NCBI GenBank assembly: GCA_024508725.1
Contig: JANINS010000003.1
Coordinates: 620,001 to 684,000, forward strand
Origin: Chitinophagaceae bacterium
GTDB lineage: Bacteria > Bacteroidota > Bacteroidia > Chitinophagales > Chitinophagaceae
Direction of reading: 5' to 3'
DNA length: 64,000 nt
The translations under genes were made by a program, and so were the position numbers. The notes beneath the pieces were generated by a model. It did no database searches. It saw nothing but the letters and a program-made list of their open reading frames with translations, and was not told the origin of the DNA. The stretch's first letter is position 1, and every line of letters starts with the position of its first letter. Below, one piece after another: positions 15,936 to 23,828 of this stretch.

Positions 15936-16676
15936 ATGAAACGCTTTTTACTTTTATTCATTGTCTTCGGCAGTTTGGCAAGTTCAGCACAAACAAAAAA
16001 GCCAACCACGCCGGCTAAAAAACCAACAGCTACCAAGCCTGCTCCAAAACCTAAAACAGCTCCGGTAAGTAAAGAAAGATTGGTGGAGCTTACTACCGAC
16101 TTTGGAACAATGGTTTTGAAGTTGTACGATTCTACTCCTTTGCACAGAGATAATTTTATTAAGCTGGTACAGTCTGGCTTTTATGATAGTTTATTATTTC
16201 ACCGTGTTATTTCAGGATTTATGATCCAGGGTGGCGATCCAACCAGTAAATATGCTGACAGTACAGCTATGTTGGGAGGTGGATCAGCACCCGGAGAAAG
16301 AATTCCGGCAGAGTTTAAGCCGCAATTCTTCCACAAGAAAGGTGCACTTGCTGCAGCAAGAGATGGAAACCCGGCCAAAGCCAGCAGCAATTGCCAGTTC
16401 TATATTGTGCAGGGTAACAAACTTCCGGCAGACCAGCTTGCACAACAGGAACAGAGTGTGAAAGCAAATTCAGGAAATCCAAATTTCAAATATTCAGCAG
16501 CACAGAAAGAAGTGTATGAAAGAATTGGCGGAACGCCTTTTCTTGATCAGAACTATACAGTTTTTGGTGAAGTGATCAGTGGATTGGATGTGATCGATAA
16601 GATCGCTGCAGTACAAAAGGGACAAGCTGATCGTCCGCTGAAAGATGTGAGGATGAAGATGAGAATGTTGAATTAA
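15936..16676 (+). CDS. Cyclophilin-type peptidyl-prolyl cis-trans isomerase, exported
   Basis: Encodes 246 residues with a signal peptide ending ASSAQ (about 20), then a Lys/Pro/Thr-rich linker (about 21-45), then a cyclophilin domain. Diagnostic motifs are LFHRVISGFMIQGGDP (the Arg/Phe active-site strand), GALAAARDGNPAKASSNCQFYIVQG, and FGEVISGLDVIDKIAAVQKG near the end. An insertion between the last two blocks (about residues 170-195, KLPADQLAQQEQSVKA) is common in Bacteroidota versions. It isomerises X-Pro bonds and probably helps envelope protein folding in the periplasm. Confidence 0.92.
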   Translation: MKRFLLLFIVFGSLASSAQTKKPTTPAKKPTATKPAPKPKTAPVSKERLVELTTDFGTMVLKLYDSTPLHRDNFIKLVQSGFYDSLLFHRVISGFMIQGGDPTSKYADSTAMLGGGSAPGERIPAEFKPQFFHKKGALAAARDGNPAKASSNCQFYIVQGNKLPADQLAQQEQSVKANSGNPNFKYSAAQKEVYERIGGTPFLDQNYTVFGEVISGLDVIDKIAAVQKGQADRPLKDVRMKMRMLN

Positions 16677-16702
16677 AATAAGAAGTAGGAAGTAAGAGAT
16701 CA

Positions 16703-16768
16703 GAAAAGTTCCGAACGTACAAGTGAGTGACACAACAGACGATGCTATGAAAATCATCTGCTGGTATC
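16703..16768 (+). repeat. Interspersed intergenic repeat, copy 6 (TGAGTGACAC type)
   Basis: Core GTACAAGTGAGTGACACAAC at 16717-16736, preceded by AAAGTTCCGAAC. The spacer forms a strong hairpin: CAGACGAT with ATCATCTG (eight positions, one G/T). The element ends in GCTGGTAT. It fills most of the gap between the cyclophilin gene and gcvH, about 40 bases before the gcvH ATG. Confidence 0.85.
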
Positions 16769-16806
16769 ATTAAAATTCCAATATTTGCAGCCTAAATAAC
16801 TGAGAT

Positions 16807-17184
16807 ATGAGTTATCCAAACAACCTCAAATACACCAAAGACCACGAATGGATCAAGCTGGAAGGCAATATTGCAACGATAGGCATCACTGATTTTGCTC
16901 AAAGAGAGCTGGGTGATATTGTGTACGTTGACATTAATACCGTGGGAAAAGCATTGAATGCTGAAGAGGTGTTTGGAACAGTTGAAGCGGTAAAAACTGT
17001 TAGCGACCTGTTTTTACCGGTTGCCGGAACCATTAAAGAAGTGAACTCGGCATTGGAAAAACAACCAGAGCTGGTAAATAATGATCCGTACAATGAAGGC
17101 TGGATGGTGAAAATGGAAGTTTCCAATCCGGCAGACGTAGATCAGCTAATGACTGCTGAAGCTTACGAGCAGATGGTTGGCTAA
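16807..17184 (+). CDS. gcvH: Glycine cleavage system H protein
   Basis: Encodes 125 residues, the standard length. The lipoylation site is Lys63 in VEAVKTVSDL, within the conserved FGTVEAVKTVSDLFLPVAG. The N-terminus (YTKDHEWI) and C-terminus (NNDPYNEGWMVKM) are also typical. H protein carries the aminomethyl group between the P, T and L subunits in glycine breakdown. No gcvT or gcvP is in the window, so the system is scattered. With kbl about 8 kb away there may be a functional link through glycine, but that is only metabolic inference. Confidence 0.97.
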   Translation: MSYPNNLKYTKDHEWIKLEGNIATIGITDFAQRELGDIVYVDINTVGKALNAEEVFGTVEAVKTVSDLFLPVAGTIKEVNSALEKQPELVNNDPYNEGWMVKMEVSNPADVDQLMTAEAYEQMVG

Positions 17185-17285
17185 ATCCGTCACTGTTTCC
17201 CATTACATTTTAGGTAAAATATAATGCAATCGCCTTGCGTTATTGGGTAGTTTTGCAAGACATACCCAAACATTGCAGCTACCTG

Positions 17286-19058
17286 ATGAAAAGGCTTGGC
17301 TCTTTCTTACGCATTAACGATCGTACGTTACCAATTGAAGACAGGGTGTTTATCATTGCCTGCAGTGCTACTATTTTCGCAACTGTCTTAAGTTTTTTTG
17401 CTAATCTTTTTCTTGGTCTGAGCTGGCAGGTTCATGTTGTTACCCTGTCCATCACAGTTATTTATTCCTACTTTCTCAGAGTATTGCTCCAGGGCAAAGC
17501 CAGTGAAAGGCTACGGCTGTATTTTGTATCGATCGGTTTAGCTATTTTCTTCCCGGTTTGGTTTTTTAATGGTGGAATAGAAGGGGCTATTCCTGTTTAC
17601 TTCATTTTTATTATGTCGGTAGGCATGCTGGCTTTGGGAGTTGAACGGCATAGAATATTTGGCGTTGGTTTAACTACACTCCTCGTATTGTTATACGCAT
17701 TAGAAAAGAAATTTCCAGGTCTTGTTACACGTTATCCCAACAGCAGTGTAAGAGAGCAGGATGTACTTATTACCATATTGATCGCTGTTATTATTGTAGG
17801 GCTGGTGTTGAGCTTCTTTAAAAAAAGTTATGATGCAGAAAGGGATGAACTTTCTAAAAGCCAGCAACAATTAGAAGAATACAACGAAGGTTTGATCGTT
17901 GCCAAGCAAGAAGCAGAAGCAGCCACGGCGGCAAAATCAAAATTCCTTGCGAATATGAGTCATGAGATAAGAACGCCATTGAATGGAATAATTGGGAGCA
18001 CTCAACTGCTTACACAGGCTAACAACATAAAACCTGAACAAAAAGAACTATTTCAAACACTGGAAGCCAGTTGTAATTTATTGCTGAATATTATTGAAGA
18101 TGTACTGGATATTTCTAAGATCGAAGCGGAAAAGCTGGTACTGACTGAGAAAAGTTTCAATTTAAAAGATGCAGTGAAGAGTGTGGTGGATATTACTTCT
18201 CCACGGATCAATGCTATGTCGAAACACTTGTTCCTGAAATACAGTATTGAAGATGATATTGCTGACTTTGTGATTGGTGATGAGAACAGGATCAAACAAG
18301 TATTGGTGAACCTTGTGGGCAATGCGATCAAGTTTACCGAGATCGGAGGAATTGAAGTAGTAGTATCAGGAAAAGAGATTCGGAATAATGTTCAGCTGAT
18401 CACATTCACCGTGAGAGATACAGGTATTGGTATTAAGAAGGAAGATTTTCCAAAACTGTTTCATCCATTTACACAAGTTGATTTTTCATCTTCAAGAAAA
18501 TACAGTGGAACCGGTTTAGGGCTTTCCATCTGCAAAAAACTGGTAGAGATGATGAGTGGATATATTGATGTAAAAAGCAAAGAAGGAAGAGGCTCTGAAT
18601 TTAGTTTTACCATACCAATGAAGGTGAGTGATGAACAGGCTTCCAGTTTATATGATGCTGCCAATTTTAAACATGTGCCGCTAAGTATTCTTTTGGTGGA
18701 GGATAACCAGATCAACCAATTGGTAGCTTCAAAAATATTTGAAACACTGGGATACCTTGTAGATATAGCCGATAACGGGGCCGAAGCTATTGAGAAAGCT
18801 AACAAGAAATCCTACGACCTCATATTCATGGATATTCAGATGCCCGAGGTAGATGGATTACAGGCAACAAAAGCTATTCTTTCGCATTATGAAAACATGC
18901 CTTCAGCTCCGATAATAGTTGCCATGACAGCTAATGCAATGAAAGAAGATGAAGAAGAATGTCATAGAGTAGGAATGAAAGATTTCATCTCCAAACCATT
19001 TACCATCGATGCTTTAAGAAACACGATAGCCCGATGGTCTGTTAAGGCTACTGCATAG
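17286..19058 (+). CDS. Hybrid sensor histidine kinase with C-terminal receiver
   Basis: Encodes 590 residues from the ATG at 17286; an upstream TTG frame start at 17235 is less likely. Five or six membrane helices fill residues 20-180, then a coiled-coil linker ([16 protein letters not shown]). The HisKA domain has the phospho-accepting His226 in [11 protein letters not shown]. The ATPase domain has its N box ([21 protein letters not shown]), G1 (DTGIGI) and G2 ([12 protein letters not shown]). A receiver domain follows (about 466-585), with the phospho-Asp516 in [11 protein letters not shown]. There is no periplasmic domain, so the membrane part itself may sense. No output regulator is adjacent; the receiver-only proteins at 60-62 kb are possible partners, but that is speculative. 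Confidence 0.93.
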   Translation: MKRLGSFLRINDRTLPIEDRVFIIACSATIFATVLSFFANLFLGLSWQVHVVTLSITVIYSYFLRVLLQGKASERLRLYFVSIGLAIFFPVWFFNGGIEGAIPVYFIFIMSVGMLALGVERHRIFGVGLTTLLVLLYALEKKFPGLVTRYPNSSVREQDVLITILIAVIIVGLVLSFFKKSYDAERDELSKSQQQLEEYNEGLIVAKQEAEAATAAKSKFLANMSHEIRTPLNGIIGSTQLLTQANNIKPEQKELFQTLEASCNLLLNIIEDVLDISKIEAEKLVLTEKSFNLKDAVKSVVDITSPRINAMSKHLFLKYSIEDDIADFVIGDENRIKQVLVNLVGNAIKFTEIGGIEVVVSGKEIRNNVQLITFTVRDTGIGIKKEDFPKLFHPFTQVDFSSSRKYSGTGLGLSICKKLVEMMSGYIDVKSKEGRGSEFSFTIPMKVSDEQASSLYDAANFKHVPLSILLVEDNQINQLVASKIFETLGYLVDIADNGAEAIEKANKKSYDLIFMDIQMPEVDGLQATKAILSHYENMPSAPIIVAMTANAMKEDEEECHRVGMKDFISKPFTIDALRNTIARWSVKATA

Positions 19059-19125
19059 TTTCGTTCACATACTTCTTCTTTTACTTACTTAAATGAAAGT
19101 GTTACACTTTTGATTATTTTTAATA

Positions 19126-19521
19126 ATGCTGTTAACCAAAACAGGATTCCATCCCGCTTTTGCCTGGCTAACGTTTATAACTGCTATGTTTCTTTTGCCG
19201 GGTGATGATCTGCCAAAAGAAGGTTGGCTCGATGCTATTTATGCCGACAAGCTGGTGCATGTTATGTTCTTTGCGGTACTTGTTTATCTTTTTTATCGTC
19301 CACTGAGACATAAATCAAAAAACTGGCTGCCATTAATTAGTTTGATTGCTTTGGTTTATGGGATTGCAATAGAGTTCATCCAGGGAAAATGGGGCATTAA
19401 CAGGAGTTTTGATAGCTGGGATATTGTTGCTGATGCCATTGGTTGTGTGACAGGTTACTTATATTCTTTAAGTCAGAAAAGCAGTTCGAGAAAGAGACGC
19501 TCAAGGTCAATAAAAAAATAA
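19126..19521 (+). CDS. VanZ-like family membrane protein
   Basis: Encodes 131 residues with four hydrophobic helices (about 10-24, 44-62, 72-90, 100-120). The motifs match VanZ: YADKLVHVMFFAVLVYL after helix 1 and IEFIQGKWGINRSFDSWDIVADAIGCVTGY at the end (the E-x2-Q and D-x2-D-x3-N/D-x4-G signatures). The C-tail is Ser- and Arg-rich. VanZ itself lowers teicoplanin sensitivity; the role of chromosomal relatives is mostly unknown. The gene appears to be transcribed on its own after the sensor kinase, from which it is separated by 67 bases. Confidence 0.85.
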   Translation: MLLTKTGFHPAFAWLTFITAMFLLPGDDLPKEGWLDAIYADKLVHVMFFAVLVYLFYRPLRHKSKNWLPLISLIALVYGIAIEFIQGKWGINRSFDSWDIVADAIGCVTGYLYSLSQKSSSRKRRSRSIKK

Positions 19522-19541
19522 GCCCCTGTGGAAACAGGGGC
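19511..19541 (-). terminator. Intrinsic terminator with GGAA loop
   Basis: GCCCCTGT (19522-19529) and ACAGGGGC (19534-19541) pair perfectly around GGAA. On the minus strand TATTTTTTTA follows, so it would end leftward transcripts from the cbb3 cluster. It begins at the stop of the rightward VanZ gene and may protect both. The remaining bases between here and 19711 show nothing else. Confidence 0.65.
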
Positions 19542-19711
19542 CGCAACCAAAACTAACTGCTTATGAGAAAATTGACTACTTGCATTAATATGTAGGCAAA
19601 ACCGGTGCCAAAACTTATTTAAATCTGTTAATAGACTTAGGTTTCATTGCCTGTTACATAATATAGAACGCTGAAAGGGTCCGAATGTTTAACAATGAAA
19701 TGTTAATCCAA

Positions 19712-20416
19712 TTAGTGGCATTGTACTGCTGCCGAATTGGCTGCAAAAGAGGGACTTAAATAAGGAATACCAAGGTTTAAACCACGAAGTACCAGCAGAA
19801 CTCCCATCAATAAAAAAGCATAAGGCGTTAGCTTACGGATGAAACTCCGTGTTTGAATACTGATCATAACGCCGGCAAACGAAAGAATAAGCAGAGCTGG
19901 CATAGTTCCTAAACCGAACGCTGCCATAAAACCTGCTCCCAGCCAGATATTTCCTACTGCTGCGGCACCCGTGATGGCGAGATACACCATTCCGCAAGGC
20001 AGTAATCCATTTGCCATACCGGTAAGAAATAAGCCGCCAAGATTATTTACCCGTAGAAAACGTGCAACAAGTAATTGCACATTATTGTAGAAGTAGTTAA
20101 TAAACTTTAAACCGGCAACTCTCTTCCGCAATAGTGACAGAATAAAGAAGAAAAGAATTAAAGCTCCGATGACGATAGAAAATGTTTGCTGGAAACCGGC
20201 AATGAAAATTTTCCTCCCTACAAAACCGAAAAATATTCCTAAGCCAGCATAGGTGGAAACTCTTCCAAAGTTGTACAGCAGAATGCCCAGGATCTTTTTA
20301 CGGTTTGAGTAATGAGCCATCGGTAATGAAAGTGCTAACGGACCACACATGCCAACACAGTGAAAACTACTGATGACGCCTAGTACAAAACCTGATATGA
20401 AAACATGCAGCAACAT
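19712..20416 (-). CDS. SafE/DsbD-like membrane protein of the cbb3 cluster
   Basis: Encodes 234 residues with about six helices. The motif SFHCVGMCGPLALSL in the first helices and MANGLLPCGMVYLAITGAAA in the middle mark the 'sulfite exporter TauE/SafE' UreH-like subgroup (PF13386 type) that sits next to cbb3 oxidase genes in many Bacteroidota and Epsilonproteobacteria. The paired Cys suggest metal or redox handling; a copper or heme maturation role for the oxidase is plausible, but not shown. Its ATG overlaps the fixH stop (TAATG), so translation is coupled. It is the last gene of the leftward cluster. Confidence 0.8.
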   Translation of the reverse strand: MLLHVFISGFVLGVISSFHCVGMCGPLALSLPMAHYSNRKKILGILLYNFGRVSTYAGLGIFFGFVGRKIFIAGFQQTFSIVIGALILFFFILSLLRKRVAGLKFINYFYNNVQLLVARFLRVNNLGGLFLTGMANGLLPCGMVYLAITGAAAVGNIWLGAGFMAAFGLGTMPALLILSFAGVMISIQTRSFIRKLTPYAFLLMGVLLVLRGLNLGIPYLSPSFAANSAAVQCH

Positions 20417-20847
20417 TATTTGACTGAAATGAATTCAGAATAATAATACTGCTTTTCACCTGCTGATAATTGCAGCTTCAGCTCATAGTTGTCGTTCAGA
20501 AACTTTGATTTGTCGAATATGTACACACCATTCTCGATCCTGATCTTAAATCGCTGATCTTTTGCAGCGTTTGTTTTGCAATAGAACCATGCATCGGCAT
20601 CAGCGATTACGGCCGATAGAGATGCTGGCAGTTGTAACGAGATGGTGCTGGCATCTTGTGTAAGATTGATCTTACCTGCTATGGCAGCATTGGCTGCTCC
20701 GTCCAGTTTTTCCTGGTATCGAAGTTCATCTTTATAATAATCTTTCGAAACCAGTTCGAATTTTGTATTAACTGCTTTGAAAACAAGTGTTCCCATTAAG
20801 CCGGCAAAGGCTACGAACACGACCACTAATTTGTTACCCCAACTCAT
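20416..20847 (-). CDS. fixH: FixH-family protein
   Basis: Encodes 143 residues. One N-terminal helix (about 5-25) is followed by DYYKDELRYQEKLDGAANA, the typical FixH segment, and a beta-rich periplasmic domain. FixH (CcoH) is a membrane protein needed for cbb3 oxidase assembly or stability, and works with the CcoI copper pump and CcoG. The gene lies between ccoG and the SafE-like gene. The gap to ccoG is unusually long for the operon because repeat copy 7 is inserted there. Confidence 0.82.
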   Translation of the reverse strand: MSWGNKLVVVFVAFAGLMGTLVFKAVNTKFELVSKDYYKDELRYQEKLDGAANAAIAGKINLTQDASTISLQLPASLSAVIADADAWFYCKTNAAKDQRFKIRIENGVYIFDKSKFLNDNYELKLQLSAGEKQYYYSEFISVK

Positions 20848-20875
20848 CGTTTCGTTTTTAGCTGAATGATCTTTT

Positions 20876-20930
20876 ATAGTACAAGAGTGCGACGCAACGG
20901 ATGTATCATAGTAGCACTTCAGCTTGTTAA
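20876..20930 (+). repeat. Interspersed intergenic repeat, copy 7 (AGTGCGACGC type)
   Basis: Core GTACAAGAGTGCGACGCAAC at 20879-20898 followed by GGATG, a spacer, and AGCTTGTTAA. Its 3' end stops 8 bases before the ccoG stop codon and faces it, the same geometry as copies 1, 2b and 11. It splits ccoG from fixH inside what is otherwise a tight operon, so it would be part of the polycistronic mRNA in antisense. Confidence 0.82.
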
Positions 20931-20938
20931 AAAATTAT

Positions 20939-22348
20939 CTAATCTGTTACAGGACCAAGGAAGTTTGTTTTTACCACTGCGATCTTTTTATCGCCTTCGT
21001 ACAGTCCTAATTTTATTTCTGTTTTTCTTTTGTGGATCATTTGCTTTGGCAGCACTACGAAAAATGAACCGCTACCCTGGCCTTCTTCCTGTACCGGAAT
21101 GTAGTTCCTGCCAATGATCTCGATCTTTCCTTTATCATTCTCTAACCTGATGGTGAGTGGAATTGGCTTTACTGTTTTGTTCACCATTTTGATGTTGTAC
21201 AAATTGGAGATGCTGTCTGTTCCTCTTTCCTGGAAGAGAATTCCCGGTGTTCTCATAACGGTAGCCCCAACATCTTTTCTTGTAACCAACAAAGTGGTTA
21301 ATACCCCAAGTAACAACACACACAGCCCTGTATAAACTTTCATTCTTGTAGTGAAATGAAACTTAACACCACGAGATATAGAATCTTCAGATGCGTAACG
21401 AATAAGCCCTGTTGCCTTATTGATGCGTTGCATAACAAGGTCACATGCATCGATACATGCAGTGCAGCCCACGCATTCCATTTGTACGCCGTTACGGATA
21501 TCAATTCCTGTTGGGCAAACATCAACACATTGATAGCAGTCGATACAATCACCTAAAGGTTTTTCTTTTTCTTTCTTAAAGTTGCCTCTGGGTTCTCCAC
21601 GTTTGTAATCGTAAGCAACGATCATTGAATTTTTATCGAGCAGTACACTTTGCAATCTTCCGTAAGGACAAACTGCGGTACAAGCCTGCTCTCTGAAGAA
21701 TGCAAACACTCCATAAAATACTCCACTAAAAGCAAGGATCGCGGTAAAGCCAACGATATGTTGTGTTACAGGTTCTGTTATGATCTTCTCCAGCTCATTG
21801 ATACCAATGATGTAAGAGAGAAAGAAGTTGGCAATGATAAATGAGATGAGATAAAAGGTGATGTGCTTACCACCTACTTTTAAAAACTTTTTTATGCTCC
21901 ATGGCGCTTTACGTAATGCTCTTTGCTGGTTGGGATTACCGATGAAGAGATATTCTATTTTACGAAACATCATCTCCATAAAATTTGTGTGCGGACAAGC
22001 CCAGCCACAAAACAATCTGCCGAAAGCTGCAGTAAAGAGAATGATGAAGAATATAAAGGTTAACATGATCAGGCCGAAGATGAAAAAATCCTGCGGCCAG
22101 AACACTTTTCCAAATAAGTGAAACTTTGCTTCTGCTACATTGAACAGGAATAATGGTCTTCCATCAATATGAATAAACGGAAGTGTAAAGAACAGTGCAA
22201 AGAAAACAAAGCTCAGAACGGTCCTTGCGTTGTAATATTTACCCTTTGGTTTTTGTGCAAAAACCCATTTACGTTTTCCTTTCTCATCAATTGTTGAAAG
22301 GCGGTCACGAAAACTTTCTTGTTGTGCTATGTCTGGTTCGGTGTTCAT
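20939..22348 (-). CDS. ccoG: cbb3 oxidase maturation protein CcoG (FixG)
   Basis: Encodes 469 residues. Residues 1-250 hold five or so membrane helices with WACPHTNFMEMMFRKIE, a CcoG hallmark. Residues 240-300 hold the bacterial ferredoxin motifs: CPYGRLQS, then CIDCYQCVDVCPTGIDIR and CVGCTACIDACD. These bind two [4Fe-4S] clusters. A periplasmic Ig-like domain (about 370-465) completes the protein. CcoG reduces copper from Cu(II) to Cu(I) for insertion into the oxidase. Stop and start of ccoG and ccoP are separated by one base, which supports one operon. Confidence 0.95.
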   Translation of the reverse strand: MNTEPDIAQQESFRDRLSTIDEKGKRKWVFAQKPKGKYYNARTVLSFVFFALFFTLPFIHIDGRPLFLFNVAEAKFHLFGKVFWPQDFFIFGLIMLTFIFFIILFTAAFGRLFCGWACPHTNFMEMMFRKIEYLFIGNPNQQRALRKAPWSIKKFLKVGGKHITFYLISFIIANFFLSYIIGINELEKIITEPVTQHIVGFTAILAFSGVFYGVFAFFREQACTAVCPYGRLQSVLLDKNSMIVAYDYKRGEPRGNFKKEKEKPLGDCIDCYQCVDVCPTGIDIRNGVQMECVGCTACIDACDLVMQRINKATGLIRYASEDSISRGVKFHFTTRMKVYTGLCVLLLGVLTTLLVTRKDVGATVMRTPGILFQERGTDSISNLYNIKMVNKTVKPIPLTIRLENDKGKIEIIGRNYIPVQEEGQGSGSFFVVLPKQMIHKRKTEIKLGLYEGDKKIAVVKTNFLGPVTD

Positions 22349-22349
22349 A

Positions 22350-23516
22350 TTACGGCTGTTTTACAGCAGCAATCTTGGTTGAGTCTGATGTTGCAGCTTG
22401 CTCCTTGTACAACGTTCCCTGAGGCTCTTTCGGATTGGCTACTTTAGTTCCACGAATTGATTTTATATAGCTGGCTAATTGTGCGATCTGTGTTGGTGAA
22501 AAAGCACTTTTCCATGGTTGCATACCTTTATCAGGTACACCATACTTAATGGTTTTAAATACTTCGTTCACACTTCCTCCATGCAACCAATAATCGTCGG
22601 TAAGATTTGGCCCCACAATTCCACCACCATCAGCAGCATGGCAGGGAGCACAGGTTCCTGTATATATCTTTTTACCGGCTTCTATATCTGTAGCTGCAGT
22701 CAATAACTTCACCGTATTCTCATCAATGTTGTTACCGGCTTTCTTCAAATTGCTTGCTTTTTCTTCCTCCGCTTTCGTCATTGCGATCTGCAATTCTTCT
22801 GCACTAAGTGGAGCTGAATGTGAAACATGGTATCTCCACAAATAAATTCCGGCGAAGATGATGGTAACATAAAATCCATAGATCCACCATGGTGGAAGCT
22901 TGTTGTCCAACTCACGGATGTTGTCGTAGTCATGTCCCATATCAATGTCCTGCTCCTCCTGCATCGAGCGGAAGCTGTTGATCTTAAGCCACCATTTCTT
23001 CCATGAACTTTCTTTTGCTACAGTAGCTTCTTCACTTACTGCTTCAACTGCATATTCTTTTGCAATGAAAGATCTCAGGAACCACAACATCCAAACGATC
23101 ACTAATATTTCGAGCCCGATCACAGCAAGTAAAGAGTAAAACGAAGCTTTAGAAAGCCCGTTGATCGTGTTACTTACTACTTCCTGAGTAGCTGTAGTTG
23201 TGTTTGCATCCTGTGCAAATACAGCGGTACTAAAAAGGCATAGCAATACAACCGATGCAATCTTAGCTGCAGCTGCGGCTTTGTCTTTTTTGAATCGTTG
23301 AACTTTAAGCTGGGCAGCACCAATCACCACATGTGCTAATAAGGCAATGGCAAGCAATAATGCACCGATCACGATCAATAAAGTGATCGCAAGTGGATTA
23401 TCCAATTCTGATTTTTGTGGTGGACCAGCAGCCCAAACTTTTGTTGGAACAAGCTGTGCAGCAAAACACACAGCAGCGAAGCGAAACATCCATTTATTGT
23501 TTAACAACTTTCTCAT
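22350..23516 (-). CDS. ccoP: cbb3 oxidase subunit CcoP, mono-heme
   Basis: Encodes 388 residues. An N-terminal extension with two hydrophobic spans (about 10-25 and 42-65) and a further two helices (about 85-105, 120-145) precede the CcoP signature HDYDNIRELDNKLPPWW (about 195-211) and its anchor helix. A single cytochrome c domain follows, with CxxCH at 289-293 and a distal Met (in GMQPWK). Proteobacterial CcoP has two hemes; only one is present here, as is common in Bacteroidota. It feeds electrons to CcoO. The neighbours upstream are ccoQ and ccoNO, downstream ccoG. Confidence 0.93.
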   Translation of the reverse strand: MRKLLNNKWMFRFAAVCFAAQLVPTKVWAAGPPQKSELDNPLAITLLIVIGALLLAIALLAHVVIGAAQLKVQRFKKDKAAAAAKIASVVLLCLFSTAVFAQDANTTTATQEVVSNTINGLSKASFYSLLAVIGLEILVIVWMLWFLRSFIAKEYAVEAVSEEATVAKESSWKKWWLKINSFRSMQEEQDIDMGHDYDNIRELDNKLPPWWIYGFYVTIIFAGIYLWRYHVSHSAPLSAEELQIAMTKAEEEKASNLKKAGNNIDENTVKLLTAATDIEAGKKIYTGTCAPCHAADGGGIVGPNLTDDYWLHGGSVNEVFKTIKYGVPDKGMQPWKSAFSPTQIAQLASYIKSIRGTKVANPKEPQGTLYKEQAATSDSTKIAAVKQP

Positions 23517-23526
23517 GTTGTAACTT

Positions 23527-23688
23527 TTAATTATCTAACGGTAATCTGTTGATTTTATCGATCAGTTTTTTATCAGCTTTCCAAGCCCACAATGTCATCA
23601 CTACAAAAAATGTAAAGAATATCATGAACGATGCAAGTGCATATACATCCACACCTGTGATCGATTCTAAATAATTAATGAATTTCAT
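23527..23688 (-). CDS. ccoQ: cbb3 oxidase small subunit CcoQ-like
   Basis: Encodes 53 residues from the ATG at 23688 to a TAA at 23527, in the gap between ccoNO and ccoP. One membrane helix (about 15-37: YALASFMIFFTFFVVMTLWAWKA) is followed by a basic tail, ending LPLDN. Length, topology and position are all typical of CcoQ, the small stabilising subunit. Ten bases separate its stop from the ccoP ATG, so it fits the operon. It lacks catalytic residues, as all CcoQ do. Confidence 0.85.
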   Translation of the reverse strand: MKFINYLESITGVDVYALASFMIFFTFFVVMTLWAWKADKKLIDKINRLPLDN

Positions 23689-23700
23689 GGCTTCAATTTT

Positions 23701-23765
23701 TTTTACCGCCTTTTGTAATTCTGTTCAGCGTCTGTTGTGTCACTCACTTCAACGTTCTGAACTTT
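23701..23765 (-). repeat. Interspersed intergenic repeat, copy 8 (TGAGTGACAC variant)
   Basis: Minus-strand core GTTGAAGTGAGTGACACAAC (23734-23753) differs from the common form at two or three positions. Both the upstream flank AAAGTTCAGAAC and the spacer (shared with copy 5) are well conserved. It lies within the cbb3 operon between ccoNO and ccoQ, so it must be transcribed. Its 3' end is 12 bases from the ccoQ ATG. Confidence 0.8.
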
Positions 23766-23828
23766 ATTTGCCAGTGGAGGAAAGCAGCAAGTGGGGGTAA
23801 ATACTTACTGCCTCCTTTATTCCACTAA